Assembly: GCA_001796285.1 (NCBI GenBank)
Contig: MGMD01000026.1
Coordinates: forward strand, 49,836 to 113,835
Origin: Chlamydiae bacterium RIFCSPLOWO2_12_FULL_45_20
GTDB taxonomy: Bacteria; Chlamydiota; Chlamydiia; Chlamydiales; SM23-39
Length of the DNA: 64,000 nucleotides
Direction: 5' to 3'
Shown: piece by piece, positions 1-9,292 of the stretch
How the letters are laid out: each line of letters opens with the position of its first letter
Position numbering within the stretch: position 1 is the first letter of the stretch
The notes under the pieces: generated by a model
Told to the model about the DNA's origin: nothing
The model's database searches: none
What the model saw: the letters and a program-made list of their open reading frames with translations, nothing else
Translations under genes and position numbers: made by a program

Positions 1-968
1 AAAGAGGCCTTAAATTCAACGTCTTTCAATGTTTCTGGAAAATCGCGAAGGAATGTATAGATCATTTGGATAGTTGCATCGACGTTTGGTTTAGTCTCTA
101 AAGCTTTGTGAAGCGCGACTTCATGGGGGACTTCTTTTTCCAGGAGTTTGAATGGAAGTTTTAATTCTTTCGGGCATTCAATTTTTGTGTCTTTTTTAAG
201 TTTTGAACGAGTTGTTTGCCACCAGCGATTCCAGTCTTCTGCTGGAACGACTAAATCACAGAGCTCTTCTTTGATTTCAAAGGCGGTCTTTGGTCCCAGA
301 TCCTTTAGCAGCATCCGAATGACTTCATTGGAGTTCTCTCTCGCCTCTTTTTCAAGCAGGTCGGGATTGCCAAATCTTTTGGCAAAAAAGTGCTCTGAGC
401 CAAGAGGAGTGAGCACTTTAAAGGCCTTTTCAAAAGAAAACTGTTTGGGGCCAATAACAAATTCAAACTCTAGGGTTAGCTCTTCTCGAACAAGAGAGAC
501 TTCCGTAATTTCCCCTGTTCCCCAACCCCCTGTGTGGAAGACAAAATTTTTGGGCTTCATGTGAGAAAGGAGTTCAAAATTTCGGATAGCTGATTGAAAA
601 GTCTCCCGATTTCTCAGACCTACAAGGCGGAGCTTTTCAAAAAGAAGGGGGTCATTTTCATATTTTGCCTTGAGATGCTCCGTTGCAAGATCGGCCAGTT
701 CTTCGCTATTTGTCGTTTGCAAATCAAAAACCAATCTTAACACGTCATGGGCAAGCTTTATATCTTGTAGCTCCCTCCAGAGAGGGAGAATTCGCTCAAC
801 ATGCTTTCCAAAATGGTACGCTAGATCGGAATCTTTTACGCTCTCTAATACAGCGACCATCTCTAAACCGTCAGGCTGATCACCGTAGCAGTATTCTTCC
901 CAGATTTTTAAAAATCCGGGGTAATCGTTATTTTGAATGCGTTCGCGAAAATCTTTTAAATATGCCAT
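1..968 (-). CDS. greA: Transcription elongation factor GreA, chlamydial long form, N-terminal part (gene runs off the left edge)
   Basis: The minus strand is open from an ATG at 968 to the window edge (322 codons, no stop). The product begins MAYLKDFRERIQ and contains the tract PAEDWNRWWQTTRSKLKKD, which I recognise from the extended N-terminal region of the large GreA proteins of chlamydiae and some other phyla. The short GreA coiled-coil and FKBP-like domains that rescue backtracked RNA polymerase would lie beyond the edge and are not visible. Known chlamydial gene order (greA and tyrB near hemB and thyX) supports the call. A good promoter lies just upstream (1001-1029). The function of the long N-terminal region is not known to me. 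Confidence 0.75.
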   Translation of the reverse strand, partial: MAYLKDFRERIQNNDYPGFLKIWEEYCYGDQPDGLEMVAVLESVKDSDLAYHFGKHVERILPLWRELQDIKLAHDVLRLVFDLQTTNSEELADLATEHLKAKYENDPLLFEKLRLVGLRNRETFQSAIRNFELLSHMKPKNFVFHTGGWGTGEITEVSLVREELTLEFEFVIGPKQFSFEKAFKVLTPLGSEHFFAKRFGNPDLLEKEARENSNEVIRMLLKDLGPKTAFEIKEELCDLVVPAEDWNRWWQTTRSKLKKDTKIECPKELKLPFKLLEKEVPHEVALHKALETKPNVDATIQMIYTFLRDFPETLKDVEFKAS

Positions 969-1000
969 GTGCTCTTTTTCTTTAAAATTTTAGGGAAGTC

Positions 1001-1029
1001 AGTATAGAAAGTACACAAATAATCTTCAA
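1001..1029 (-). promoter_or_regulatory. Sigma-70-type promoter of greA
   Basis: On the minus strand TTGAAG (1024-1029) and TATACT (1001-1006) are separated by exactly 17 bases. The expected start of transcription is about 25 bases upstream of the greA ATG at 968. The match to the consensus is good at both hexamers; no experimental support is implied. Confidence 0.5.
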
Positions 1030-1042
1030 TTCCCTCTTATTT

Positions 1043-1086
1043 ACTCACCTTACGCCCATAAGGCCTCCTGTGTGCGTAAGGTGAGT
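1043..1086. repeat. 44-bp palindromic element, full copy
   Basis: Two perfect 13-base arms, ACTCACCTTACGC (1043-1055) and GCGTAAGGTGAGT (1074-1086), flank an 18-base centre. It sits between the divergent greA and YjbH-like genes. A half copy matching 32 of 33 bases of its reverse complement occurs at 41597-41629, so this is a dispersed repeat and not only a local hairpin. Confidence 0.65.
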
Positions 1087-1163
1087 TATTTACCGAGAGA
1101 TGCAGAATCCAGCTTAAGAAATTTTACAAGAAGGGTATACTCGTTCCACTTGGAAGGCGCCCA

Positions 1164-3329
1164 ATGAACAATAATTTTGCGTTTTGCCTCATCAGATGGA
1201 TTCTTTTTTTTTCTTTTGCGTTGCGCGCTTTTGGGGATTGCCCCACAAGACAACTTTTTTCCGATTTGGAAATAGTCAAAAAAATCGATGACGAAATCAA
1301 GGACCACCTCCCGCTTGTGATCAACTACCAAACGCAAGGGGGGTATTTCACTATGCCTTCCGCGCGCACCTTCGATGCAGGGCTCTTCGGCTTGGGATTT
1401 TCTTATGTGCCTCCTTATCATATTTGGAGCCAGGCCTTTCAATTCTTTAACCATTTGGAGACGGTGGGCAACTATTGGGTTTTCAATGGGGTAATGGATC
1501 CTGTTTTTGGACATATGGGGTTTGGAGATTCGGCAGATAGGGCAGCCAACATCAAGTTGATTTTTTTGAGAAAGGAGGATGGCTTTCCTTTCATGCCCGA
1601 TTTTGCCATTGGCTGGAATGATTTTTTGGGCAGCCAGAGATTTAGATCTTTTTATGCTGTAGCCACTCAAGAGTTTTTAACCTATGACCTAGAAGCGACA
1701 CTTGGATGGGGAACGGGAAGAATGAAGGGGTTTTATGGAGGGCTTGCCTGGACGCCCTTTCGAAAATACAATACTTTCCTTCAAGCATTGACTCTGGTGG
1801 CCGAGTATGACGCGAATGACTATAAGCGCCACGTTCATGAACATCCTGGTGGGCGCAAAGTCGACAGCCGAATCAACGTAGGAGCTCAGTACACCCTTTG
1901 GAATTTGTTCCGATTTTCTGGCTCGACTCTTAGGGGAAATCAACTCGCAGGAAGCTTAGCTCTTTCTTACGATCTTGGGAATACACGAGGGTTCATCCCA
2001 AAAATCTATGATCCAGCTCCCTACTCGTTTCCTACCGACACCCAGCCTATTGGACCCATTCGTTCACGTCAAGAGCTCGCCTGTGATTTAGCTTATGCGT
2101 TTCAAGAGCAGGGCTTTGATCTTTATAGGCTCTATCTCATCCCAGAAGAGGGCGGGAAGGATCAGCTTTGGCTGAAAGTTGTCAACTTGCGTTACCGAGA
2201 AGAAGAAAAAGTAAGAGAGCGTATTGAGTACGTCCTCGCTCATTTAGCGCCGTCAAATATTGCAAGGATCACGGTAGTTACAGAATCGGACGGTATTCCT
2301 GTGCAAGAGTATCGCTTTAGGCTGGAAGATTTAAGGCGTTTTGCTTCAGGACGTTTGGGAGCGGATGAGTTTTTAGTGATTGCACCTCCTGAAGAAGTGT
2401 CTAAAACGCCGAATGACTACGACGCGGCTCAGTTGTATCAGAGAAAAAAACCGATGTGGGTATTCACGTTCCGTCCTTGGTTTCAATCCTATCTCGGATC
2501 TAGTAGGGGTAAGTTTAAATATGAAGTGGGGTTTCTCTTAAATCAAGAAGGATATCTCTTGGATCAAATCTATTACAATATCACCGGAGCCTATACCGCT
2601 AAGTCGAGTACTGTCCACCTAATGAGCCAAGATATTCTAAACCCTTCTCGGATCATCAATGTACGCACCGACTCCATTCTTTATAGCCAGTCAAACTCGA
2701 TTCACTTAACGCAAGCTTTTTTGCAAAAGAGTTGGAATCTCGGGCTGGGCTGGTTTAGCCGATTGGCTTTTGGGTACTTCGAACAGGCTTACGCAGGAGC
2801 TGCCCTTGAGACGCTCTATTATCCAGTCAGAACGAATTGGGCCGTGGGTTTTGAGATCGCCACCCTTTTGAAGAGAAGCTACTACGGCATCGGCTTTGAG
2901 AGAAAAGCGCGCCAGTATACAGACGATGGCTTTGTGTTTTTTCCCTATACAGGCCTGCAATATTTTGTGAACTTCCATTATCAACTCAAGCCTCTCAATC
3001 TCGATTTTAACATTAAGGTAGGACAGTTCCTCGCTAGGGATAAGGGAATTCGCGTGGAAGGGGGAAGAACCTTTGCAAGTGGGCTGCGTGTCGGGCTTTG
3101 GTACACCTTGACCAATGCAGCAGATCATGTCAATGGAGATCGTTATTATGACAAGGGGTTTTCCATCTCAGTCCCCTTCGATCTTTTCTTAAATAAATCT
3201 AGTCGGACACGGATTGGGTATGCCATGAGTGCGTGGCTTCGGGATTGCGGCGCGATCAGCGCAACGGGAAGAACGCTGTACCCGACTCTTTTCTGGGATC
3301 GCTATAATGATCGGCCTACGTTTTACTAA
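1164..3329 (+). CDS. YjbH-like outer-membrane beta-barrel protein
   Basis: This 721-residue protein starts with a signal peptide (FFSFALRAFGDC near residues 15-26). Its N-terminal half has a YjbH/YbjH-like pattern (GGYFTMPSARTFDAG near residue 59, FAIGWNDFLGSQRF near 147), and the rest is rich in alternating aromatic beta-strands. YjbH proteins are outer-membrane components linked to exopolysaccharide loci in other bacteria. The start is set by GGAAGG eight bases before the ATG. A TATACT at 1134-1139 could be the -10 box, but no good -35 box is visible. The 3' end overlaps convergent hemB by 14 bp. There are no polysaccharide genes beside it, so its role here is unknown. Confidence 0.6.
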   Translation: MNNNFAFCLIRWILFFSFALRAFGDCPTRQLFSDLEIVKKIDDEIKDHLPLVINYQTQGGYFTMPSARTFDAGLFGLGFSYVPPYHIWSQAFQFFNHLETVGNYWVFNGVMDPVFGHMGFGDSADRAANIKLIFLRKEDGFPFMPDFAIGWNDFLGSQRFRSFYAVATQEFLTYDLEATLGWGTGRMKGFYGGLAWTPFRKYNTFLQALTLVAEYDANDYKRHVHEHPGGRKVDSRINVGAQYTLWNLFRFSGSTLRGNQLAGSLALSYDLGNTRGFIPKIYDPAPYSFPTDTQPIGPIRSRQELACDLAYAFQEQGFDLYRLYLIPEEGGKDQLWLKVVNLRYREEEKVRERIEYVLAHLAPSNIARITVVTESDGIPVQEYRFRLEDLRRFASGRLGADEFLVIAPPEEVSKTPNDYDAAQLYQRKKPMWVFTFRPWFQSYLGSSRGKFKYEVGFLLNQEGYLLDQIYYNITGAYTAKSSTVHLMSQDILNPSRIINVRTDSILYSQSNSIHLTQAFLQKSWNLGLGWFSRLAFGYFEQAYAGAALETLYYPVRTNWAVGFEIATLLKRSYYGIGFERKARQYTDDGFVFFPYTGLQYFVNFHYQLKPLNLDFNIKVGQFLARDKGIRVEGGRTFASGLRVGLWYTLTNAADHVNGDRYYDKGFSISVPFDLFLNKSSRTRIGYAMSAWLRDCGAISATGRTLYPTLFWDRYNDRPTFY

Positions 3330-4323
3330 GGAACTGTAAAATCCACTTAATAGCGTAGGTGAAAATCATATCGGCGCCCGCTCTTTTGATGCCCAGAAGG
3401 GTTTCGTAAAAGACTTCAGGGGCATTCAGCCAGCCTGCCTGGTGGGCAGCCATGACCATCGAAAATTCTCCGCTGACGTGGTAGGCGGCGATGGGGCGCC
3501 TTGTTGCCTCCCTCAGCTTGGTTATAATGTCTAAGTACAAGCTTGCAGGCTTGACCATGAGGATGTCGGCGCCCTCTTCTTCATCAAGAATTGCCTCCAA
3601 AAGGGCCTCTCTATGATTCGCCGGGTCCATCTGATAAGTCTTTTTATTGCCAAATTGCAATCGCGACGTCACGGCGTCTCTAAAAGGTCTATAAAGAGAA
3701 GATGCGTATTTTGCACTATACGCCAAGATACTGACCTGTATAAATCCCTCTTCATCGAGAGCTTTTCGAATCGCTCCTATGCGTCCATCCATCATATCGC
3801 TCGGCGCGACGATATCGACTCCAGCTCTTGCTTGCATGAGAGCCATTTTTATAAGACAATCCATCGTTTCATCATTGAGAATTTCCCCCGTTTTGTCAAC
3901 CAGGCCATCATGTCCGTGCGAGGTAAAAGGGTCCAGAGCAACGTCGGAGATGAGACAAAGATCAGGGACGGCGAGTTTTATTTCAGAAATTGCCCGAAAA
4001 AGCAGCCCATCCTCATTCCAAGCTTCCTCTGCCGCATCGCTTTTTAAGTGGGGAGCTATCACAGGGAAAAGGGCGATGGATTGCACTCCTAAGTTTTGGT
4101 ATTCCTTGGCCTCTTGAATGGCAAGGTCGATGGACAATCTTTCAATCGTAGGCATGCTTGGAATGAGCTCTTTTTTTTGTATGCCATCGATCATGAAAAT
4201 CGGTGCAACCAAATCATGGACGGAAAGTTTTGTCTCCCGAACCAGATTTCTAATCGCTTCAGACTTGCGGTTGCGCCGCATTCGTAAGGGAAGGTGGAAT
4301 TTGTTTTGAAGGATTTGCGTCAT
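3316..4323 (-). CDS. hemB: Delta-aminolevulinic acid dehydratase (porphobilinogen synthase)
   Basis: HemB condenses two 5-aminolevulinate molecules to porphobilinogen in haem synthesis in the cytoplasm. The 335-residue length is typical. Both active-site lysine regions are present: AYSAKYASSLYRPFRDA and ILMVKPASLYLD, where the second lysine forms the Schiff base. The metal region reads DVALDPFTSHGHDG and lacks the cysteines of zinc-type enzymes, indicating the Mg-dependent class. The N-terminus has the family's RMRRNRKSEAIRNLV pattern. The gene is convergent with, and overlaps by 14 bp, the YjbH-like gene. HemB sits close to thyX and greA, as in Chlamydia. Confidence 0.95.
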   Translation of the reverse strand: MTQILQNKFHLPLRMRRNRKSEAIRNLVRETKLSVHDLVAPIFMIDGIQKKELIPSMPTIERLSIDLAIQEAKEYQNLGVQSIALFPVIAPHLKSDAAEEAWNEDGLLFRAISEIKLAVPDLCLISDVALDPFTSHGHDGLVDKTGEILNDETMDCLIKMALMQARAGVDIVAPSDMMDGRIGAIRKALDEEGFIQVSILAYSAKYASSLYRPFRDAVTSRLQFGNKKTYQMDPANHREALLEAILDEEEGADILMVKPASLYLDIITKLREATRRPIAAYHVSGEFSMVMAAHQAGWLNAPEVFYETLLGIKRAGADMIFTYAIKWILQFLSKT

Positions 4324-4366
4324 TTTTCACTCTTTATTCCCAAAAAATGTACAAACTGAGGTGCTA

Positions 4367-4396
4367 TTGAAATTCAAGAAGAGATTGTGATAGAAT
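4367..4396 (+). promoter_or_regulatory. Putative promoter of the glycosyltransferase at 4428
   Basis: TTGAAA (4367-4372) and TAGAAT (4391-4396) are separated by 18 bases, about 30 bases upstream of the ATG at 4428. The spacing is slightly long but both hexamers are near consensus. Confidence 0.4.
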
Positions 4397-4427
4397 CGGC
4401 ATTCCTGTCAATCAAAGCAATGAAGGA

Positions 4428-5294
4428 ATGGGAAGGCGGCTCTTTTTTCTTTTTATTTTTTTGATTGGTTGTTCCAAAACGCCAACGCATTCGTATAAGC
4501 TGGCCATTTGTGCAATTTTTAAAAATGAGGCTCCTTGGCTCAAGGAGTGGATTGTGTATCACCACAACATTCTCGGCGTGGAACATTTTTATCTGTATAA
4601 CAATGAAAGTTCTGACCATTTTGCAGAAGTGTTGGAGCCTTTTATCAAAAAAGGTCTCGTCGAACTGTTGGATTGGGATTCTAAAACCCCGGAACATTTA
4701 GCCTACGGTGCTTTTATGGATGCGCCCTGGAACGCCGCTCAGCTAGGTGCTTACAATGACTGTTTAAAAAAGAAAGCCTTGGGGGTGGCTAAATGGGTTG
4801 CGATGATTGACGTGGATGAATTCATTGTTCCTGCACAAGGGGCTAGAGCGTTTCACAAACTTTTAGAGCAAGCGGAAAAGAAAAAAAAAGGCACTGTTTC
4901 TATTCCTTGGCGCATGTTTGGAACGTCAGGTGTTCAGAAGCTAGAAGGGAACGAGCTTCTCACAGAAAAAATGCTCAGGCGTTCAAAGGACAATGCAGAG
5001 TGCAATAAAACTGTGAAAAGTATCCACCGCCCAGAAGCGATAGAATTTTGCCTAATTCACATAGCAGATAAGCTAAAGCCAGGCTTTGGCTGTACGACTT
5101 TTAAACCCCAGTTAGTACAGCTGAACCATTATTGGACTAGAACAGCCGAGTGCTGCCAGTCGAAAAGAAAAATCTCTAAAGAAACCCACCCACTTCTTTT
5201 AGACTCGCTGGATCAGGTAACCGATACCCTTATTTTGCAGTATCTTCCTGAGTTGAGAAAGGGATTCAAAAATCATTTCAGATATACAAGATGA
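4428..5294 (+). CDS. GT92/GT2-like glycosyltransferase with a lipoprotein-type signal sequence
   Basis: The 288-residue protein has the pattern of the GT92 / Glyco_tranf_2_4 group: CAIFKNEAPWLKEWIVYHH at residues 27-45, YLYNNESSD near 52, and the metal-binding acidic motif MIDVDEFIVP near 125. Such enzymes transfer sugars to glycans in animals and in some bacteria. The N-terminus LFFLFIFLIGC resembles a lipobox, so the enzyme may be exported, which would be unusual for a glycosyltransferase. A GAAGGA sequence directly abuts the ATG, so the start is not firmly set by a ribosome site. It overlaps the convergent GT10-like gene by 22 bp. Substrate unknown. Confidence 0.6.
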   Translation: MGRRLFFLFIFLIGCSKTPTHSYKLAICAIFKNEAPWLKEWIVYHHNILGVEHFYLYNNESSDHFAEVLEPFIKKGLVELLDWDSKTPEHLAYGAFMDAPWNAAQLGAYNDCLKKKALGVAKWVAMIDVDEFIVPAQGARAFHKLLEQAEKKKKGTVSIPWRMFGTSGVQKLEGNELLTEKMLRRSKDNAECNKTVKSIHRPEAIEFCLIHIADKLKPGFGCTTFKPQLVQLNHYWTRTAECCQSKRKISKETHPLLLDSLDQVTDTLILQYLPELRKGFKNHFRYTR

Positions 5295-6358
5295 GGTAGG
5301 ATCACATGGATAAAAGCTTCACTTGTAAACACTTTAGCTGAGTCGCTTTGTAAGAACTTTTGAGCTGCGTCCAAGTAGGTTTGGTAGTCCTCTTTGGGGA
5401 TCTTTTTGAGAAAACAGTAAAGCTCCTCTTCATCGCAAAATTTTCTCCGATCGATGAAACATTTTTCTGGGATGAAGTCTGTCACATTGCTCGCTCCCCA
5501 ATAAACGGGAACAACGCCTGCAGCAAAGCAGTCAAAAATTTTTTCTGTAATATACCCTTTGACATCCCGCATATTTTCATAACAGATGCAAAACTTATAG
5601 TGTTTCAACGTCTCCAACTTGTCTTGGATAGATCCTTTGTAATTTTTATATTTTGTCGCTTTCCACCAATGTCCATAGAGATCAAATTCGCCATCAGGTT
5701 TTGTTTCAAAGAACTGGATCATTTTTTTTCTTTTGGAGTATAGCTCTTTGGGATGGTGGCTTGTTAAGCGCCGGCAAATCATTGTGCAAAATTTTTTCTC
5801 ATCAAAGGAAGGCAAGTTGGGGATCAACGGTTTAAGCGCAGGGTAGTGGATTTTAAAATATTTTTTATTATCGACTAAGTCATCATCCCAAGTAAAAATT
5901 TTACCAAAATAGGAGTGGATTTTAGGCTTGTAGAGAACTTCTTGCACTGTGGGGGGTTCCCACATCACGAGGATCAAATGCTCTTTAGGCACTTTTGAAA
6001 AGTCTAATGTACTGACTGTTGGGCCCAGATTCCAAAACATCCAGTATCGGGTAGTTGCGGGAAGAGGGCTTTTTCTCGGAAGCCCTATTCCGCACCAATG
6101 TTTCAGATCTGAAAAACTTCTGATCCATTCAAAGGTGAGAAGCCAAGGGCGGTATTTTTCTATTTCCCAACTTCTTAGGTCATGCCCATTTTCTAACAGC
6201 CTTCTTCGAAGAAGACAAGGCATCGGGATCTCCTCATTGCGTACGCCTTCGAGAAGAGGAAAGTTCTGTTGCCCTTTGGCCTCCGAGTCGTAGTCGCAGA
6301 AAAGCTCTATCTCTGAAGAAAAAAGAGCAAGAGTCAGGGATAGAAAAAAAAAGTACAT
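5273..6358 (-). CDS. Glycosyltransferase family 10 (alpha-1,3-fucosyltransferase-like)
   Basis: The C-terminal half has the hallmark GT10 donor-binding block: FCICYENMRDVKGYITEKI followed by FDCFAAGVVPVYWGA and NVTDFIPEKCFID. GT10 enzymes move fucose from GDP-fucose onto GlcNAc-containing glycans. I start at the methionine of MYFFFLSLTLALFSS (6358), a signal-peptide-like N-terminus. A longer reading from a GTG at 6454 would run into the start region of divergent thyX. Around 361 residues. Together with the convergent GT92-like gene it forms a pair of apparently exported glycosyltransferases. No fucose-nucleotide genes are seen in the window, so the donor may come from elsewhere or from the host. 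Confidence 0.75.
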   Translation of the reverse strand: MYFFFLSLTLALFSSEIELFCDYDSEAKGQQNFPLLEGVRNEEIPMPCLLRRRLLENGHDLRSWEIEKYRPWLLTFEWIRSFSDLKHWCGIGLPRKSPLPATTRYWMFWNLGPTVSTLDFSKVPKEHLILVMWEPPTVQEVLYKPKIHSYFGKIFTWDDDLVDNKKYFKIHYPALKPLIPNLPSFDEKKFCTMICRRLTSHHPKELYSKRKKMIQFFETKPDGEFDLYGHWWKATKYKNYKGSIQDKLETLKHYKFCICYENMRDVKGYITEKIFDCFAAGVVPVYWGASNVTDFIPEKCFIDRRKFCDEEELYCFLKKIPKEDYQTYLDAAQKFLQSDSAKVFTSEAFIHVILPHLVYLK

Positions 6359-6472
6359 AGCTTGTTGGAGTTCAGCTCGAACCGAGCTTAGCAAAACAGA
6401 CCTTGATCCGACAACGATAATCTGGCAAGCTGTTCTTTGGGAAATTTTCGTCACTCATTTTTTGGAGGTTCA

Positions 6473-8092
6473 ATGCTGGAAGAAGAATTCACTGAAGATC
6501 AAGTTAAGATTCTCGGGCATTTCGTTACAAGCGTTTCAAGTAATATCTTTGTTTTAAGAAACCTGCCTGAAGTGATCAAAGGAGCTCTTTTTTCTCGGTA
6601 TTCCCGCTCTACTCTTGGGTTAAGAGCCCTTCTTTTGAAAGAATTTATTCTCAACGAAGATACAGCTTTTGTTTCCATTGTCGGCAAGATCGGAGCGGAA
6701 AATAATGCGCAAATGGTCGCTATTCAAAAAGCGCAAAATTTTTATGATCGAATTCTAGACGGCTATGGAGATGATTCGATTGGGGAGCTTGGCGGCGCGC
6801 ATCTTGCCATTGAAAATGTCTCGATGTTGGCGGCTAAGGCGATTGAGGACGGACGGATTGGCGGCTCGCCTTTAGAAAAGTCCACCCGCTATATCTATTT
6901 CGATCAAAAAGTCAATGGGCAGTATCTCTTTTACCAAGAACCTGTACTCATGACTTCCGCTTATCGGGAACTTTATCTCGATACGTGCAATCATCTATTT
7001 GAGGCCTATAGCAAGCTCATCCCGCCTTTAACCACTCTCATGGAACAGGGGTTCCCCAAAGATCCTAACATTTCTAAAGCCGCTTACACGGCAGCGCTAA
7101 GGGCTAAGGTTCTCGATTGCCTAAGGGGGCTTCTTCCAGCTAGCTCCATGACCAATATGGGTGTCTATGGGAATGGTCGCTTTTTCGAGACACTGTTGCA
7201 GAAGCTGAACGCTCACAATCTTGCGGAAATGCAAGAGATCGGAAAAAAATCGCATCAAGAACTAGCTAAAGTGATCCCTTCTTTTGTGCGCAGGTCAGAT
7301 CCGAACCATAAGCACTATCAAGCATTTGCCCAATTTACGGAAACGATGCAAAGTGATTTGCATCAGTTCGCCGAGCTTCATGTTTCTGAAGTAGAGTCGT
7401 TTACAAAAGCGGGGGTCAAGCTTATTGATTTTGACAAGGACGGTCCGGCAAAAGTGGCTGGAGCCCTTCTTTTTGCGGTGACTTCGGGAGGACTTTATGA
7501 GCTACAAGAATATTGCCGCAAGCTTCCAGAAGAGGATCTAAACCGCCTTTTGGAAATCGCCTGTTCCCCGAGGGATAACCGAAGACACAAATCTCCTAGA
7601 GCGTTAGAGCATGCAAGCTTCACTTTTGAAATTCTTGCCGACTTTGGAGTCTATCGAGACCTTCATCGGCATCGCATGCTCACGCAAGAAAGGCAGCTTC
7701 TTTCTTGTCATTTCGGGTACTATACGCCGCCTGAAATGATCGGAACGGATATGGAAAAGGAGTATAGAGACGCGATGGAACAGGCAAAAGTTGCTTACGA
7801 TACGATCGCTCGGGAGCTTCCAGAAGAAGCGCAATATGTAGTTCCTATGGCCTACAACGTCCATTGGTATTTCCACGCTAACTTGCGTTCTCTTCAGTGG
7901 CTTACTGAACTCCGTTCTCAAGCAGCGGGCCACCCGACGTATCGTCTTATTGCTCAAGAAATGGCTCGCCAAGTGAGTGTCGCCTTGCCTTCTTTTGAGC
8001 GCTTCTTTAGATTTGTTGACTTCGAAGGATATGAGCTCGGCAGGTTAGGAGCTGAAATCCGCCAAGAAGAAAAACAAAAAGCTCGGACGTGA
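6473..8092 (+). CDS. thyX: FAD-dependent thymidylate synthase, double-domain chlamydial form
   Basis: ThyX makes dTMP from dUMP using FAD and methylene-tetrahydrofolate. The second half carries the signature region LHRHRMLTQERQLLSCHFGYY, corresponding to RHR-x7-S, and ends with the family's NLRSLQWLTELRSQAAGHPTYR. The first half holds a diverged copy (RYSRSTLGLRALL, KSTRYIYFD). At 539 residues it is about twice the usual ThyX length, as in the chlamydial enzyme. The start is the ATG at 6473, preceded by GGAGG five bases upstream; an in-frame TTG at 6437 is ignored. Its stop overlaps the start of the following permease. Confidence 0.85.
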   Translation: MLEEEFTEDQVKILGHFVTSVSSNIFVLRNLPEVIKGALFSRYSRSTLGLRALLLKEFILNEDTAFVSIVGKIGAENNAQMVAIQKAQNFYDRILDGYGDDSIGELGGAHLAIENVSMLAAKAIEDGRIGGSPLEKSTRYIYFDQKVNGQYLFYQEPVLMTSAYRELYLDTCNHLFEAYSKLIPPLTTLMEQGFPKDPNISKAAYTAALRAKVLDCLRGLLPASSMTNMGVYGNGRFFETLLQKLNAHNLAEMQEIGKKSHQELAKVIPSFVRRSDPNHKHYQAFAQFTETMQSDLHQFAELHVSEVESFTKAGVKLIDFDKDGPAKVAGALLFAVTSGGLYELQEYCRKLPEEDLNRLLEIACSPRDNRRHKSPRALEHASFTFEILADFGVYRDLHRHRMLTQERQLLSCHFGYYTPPEMIGTDMEKEYRDAMEQAKVAYDTIARELPEEAQYVVPMAYNVHWYFHANLRSLQWLTELRSQAAGHPTYRLIAQEMARQVSVALPSFERFFRFVDFEGYELGRLGAEIRQEEKQKART

Positions 8093-9285
8093 ATTACAAA
8101 CAAGGTAGTGTTTTAGGGGGCATGTTGTTAGTCGCCGGCAGCTGTGTTGGTGCGGGCATGCTGGCTCTTCCCATTCTGACAGGCCTTGCAGGGTTTTATC
8201 CCTCTTTAATCGTCATGGTCGTCGCTTGGTCATTTATGACCTTTACAGGGCTTCTTCTCATTGAAGTGAATGGTTGGTTCAAGCAGCAAGTCAACCTCAT
8301 TTCCATGACTCAAGAGTCTTTGGGAAGAAGTGGGCGCATCCTTGCGTGGCTCTCTTATCTTTTTCTCTTTTACTCCCTTCTCGTTGCCTATACTGCTGCA
8401 AGCGGCAAAGTTTTTGCCGCCATCCTCGAGTCGTTCCTTGAAGTAGCCGTTCCCCCTTGGGTTGCCTCCATGTTTTTTACCTTCCTATTTGGGGTCATAG
8501 TATATCTTGGTACAAGGACAGTGGATCTTGTGAACCGCTTTTTGATGATTGGTTTGATTGCCACCTATCTCGGTATGATAGGACTGGGCTTATCGCGCAT
8601 TGATCCTGGGCTTTTAGCCTACTCAATGCCTCAATACACTCTTTTATCTCTTCCCGTCTTAGTCGTCTCTTTTGGATTTCAAAATATGATTCCCAGTTTA
8701 ACGGCCTATATGAAAGGCGATTTGAAACGCGTGAGGGCAAGCATTATTGGGGGGAGCCTGATCACCCTTTTCGTCTATCTCATCTGGTCGATGTTAGTTC
8801 TTGGCGTAGTGGCTCCAGCGGAAATTCACAATAGTTATTTAAGGGGAGAGGAGGCTACGATTCCTCTCCGATCGATGCTGGGCTCCACTGGAATTAGCCA
8901 GTTTGCACAAGGATTTGCTTTTTTCGCCATTGTCACTTCATTTCTCGCACAGGGGTTGACGCTGACCCATTTTCTTGCAGATGGGTTTAAGCTTCAACCC
9001 AAACGGTCGAATGTGTGGTGGCTAGCTTCGCTTGCGCTTCTTCCCCCTCTAGCGCTCGCCCTTTACAATCCAACCATTTTTTTCTCAGCCTTGAGTTTTG
9101 CCGGTGGCGTTTGTGCGATGATTCTTTTTGGAATTTTGCCGATTTGCATGGCGTGGGTCGGACGTTATACCGATCGCCATGCCTCCCACTATCACGTGTC
9201 GGGAGGAAAGCCCTCCCTCATCATCGGATTTTTTTTCGCGCTCCTTGTTATTGGGTGCGAGCTTTTCAAACTGTTTTTTGGGTAG
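8089..9285 (+). CDS. Aromatic amino-acid permease (TyrP-like, HAAAP family)
   Basis: This hydrophobic 398-residue protein has about eleven membrane segments and opens with the family pattern GGMLLVAGSCVGAGMLALP. The HAAAP family (TyrP, Mtr, TnaB) imports tyrosine or tryptophan with protons; chlamydiae rely on host amino acids. The start is a GTG overlapping the thyX stop (GTGA), which suggests translational coupling. uvrB follows after seven bases, so thyX, this gene and uvrB look like one transcription unit. Substrate preference between tyrosine and tryptophan cannot be told. Confidence 0.85.
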   Translation: MNYKQGSVLGGMLLVAGSCVGAGMLALPILTGLAGFYPSLIVMVVAWSFMTFTGLLLIEVNGWFKQQVNLISMTQESLGRSGRILAWLSYLFLFYSLLVAYTAASGKVFAAILESFLEVAVPPWVASMFFTFLFGVIVYLGTRTVDLVNRFLMIGLIATYLGMIGLGLSRIDPGLLAYSMPQYTLLSLPVLVVSFGFQNMIPSLTAYMKGDLKRVRASIIGGSLITLFVYLIWSMLVLGVVAPAEIHNSYLRGEEATIPLRSMLGSTGISQFAQGFAFFAIVTSFLAQGLTLTHFLADGFKLQPKRSNVWWLASLALLPPLALALYNPTIFFSALSFAGGVCAMILFGILPICMAWVGRYTDRHASHYHVSGGKPSLIIGFFFALLVIGCELFKLFFG

Positions 9286-9292
9286 GTCTTGG

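Noticed and set aside
1086..1670. Open minus-strand frame of about 194 codons opposite the YjbH-like gene
   Set aside because: It is antisense to a protein with signal peptide and family patterns and starts without a ribosome site; a shadow frame.
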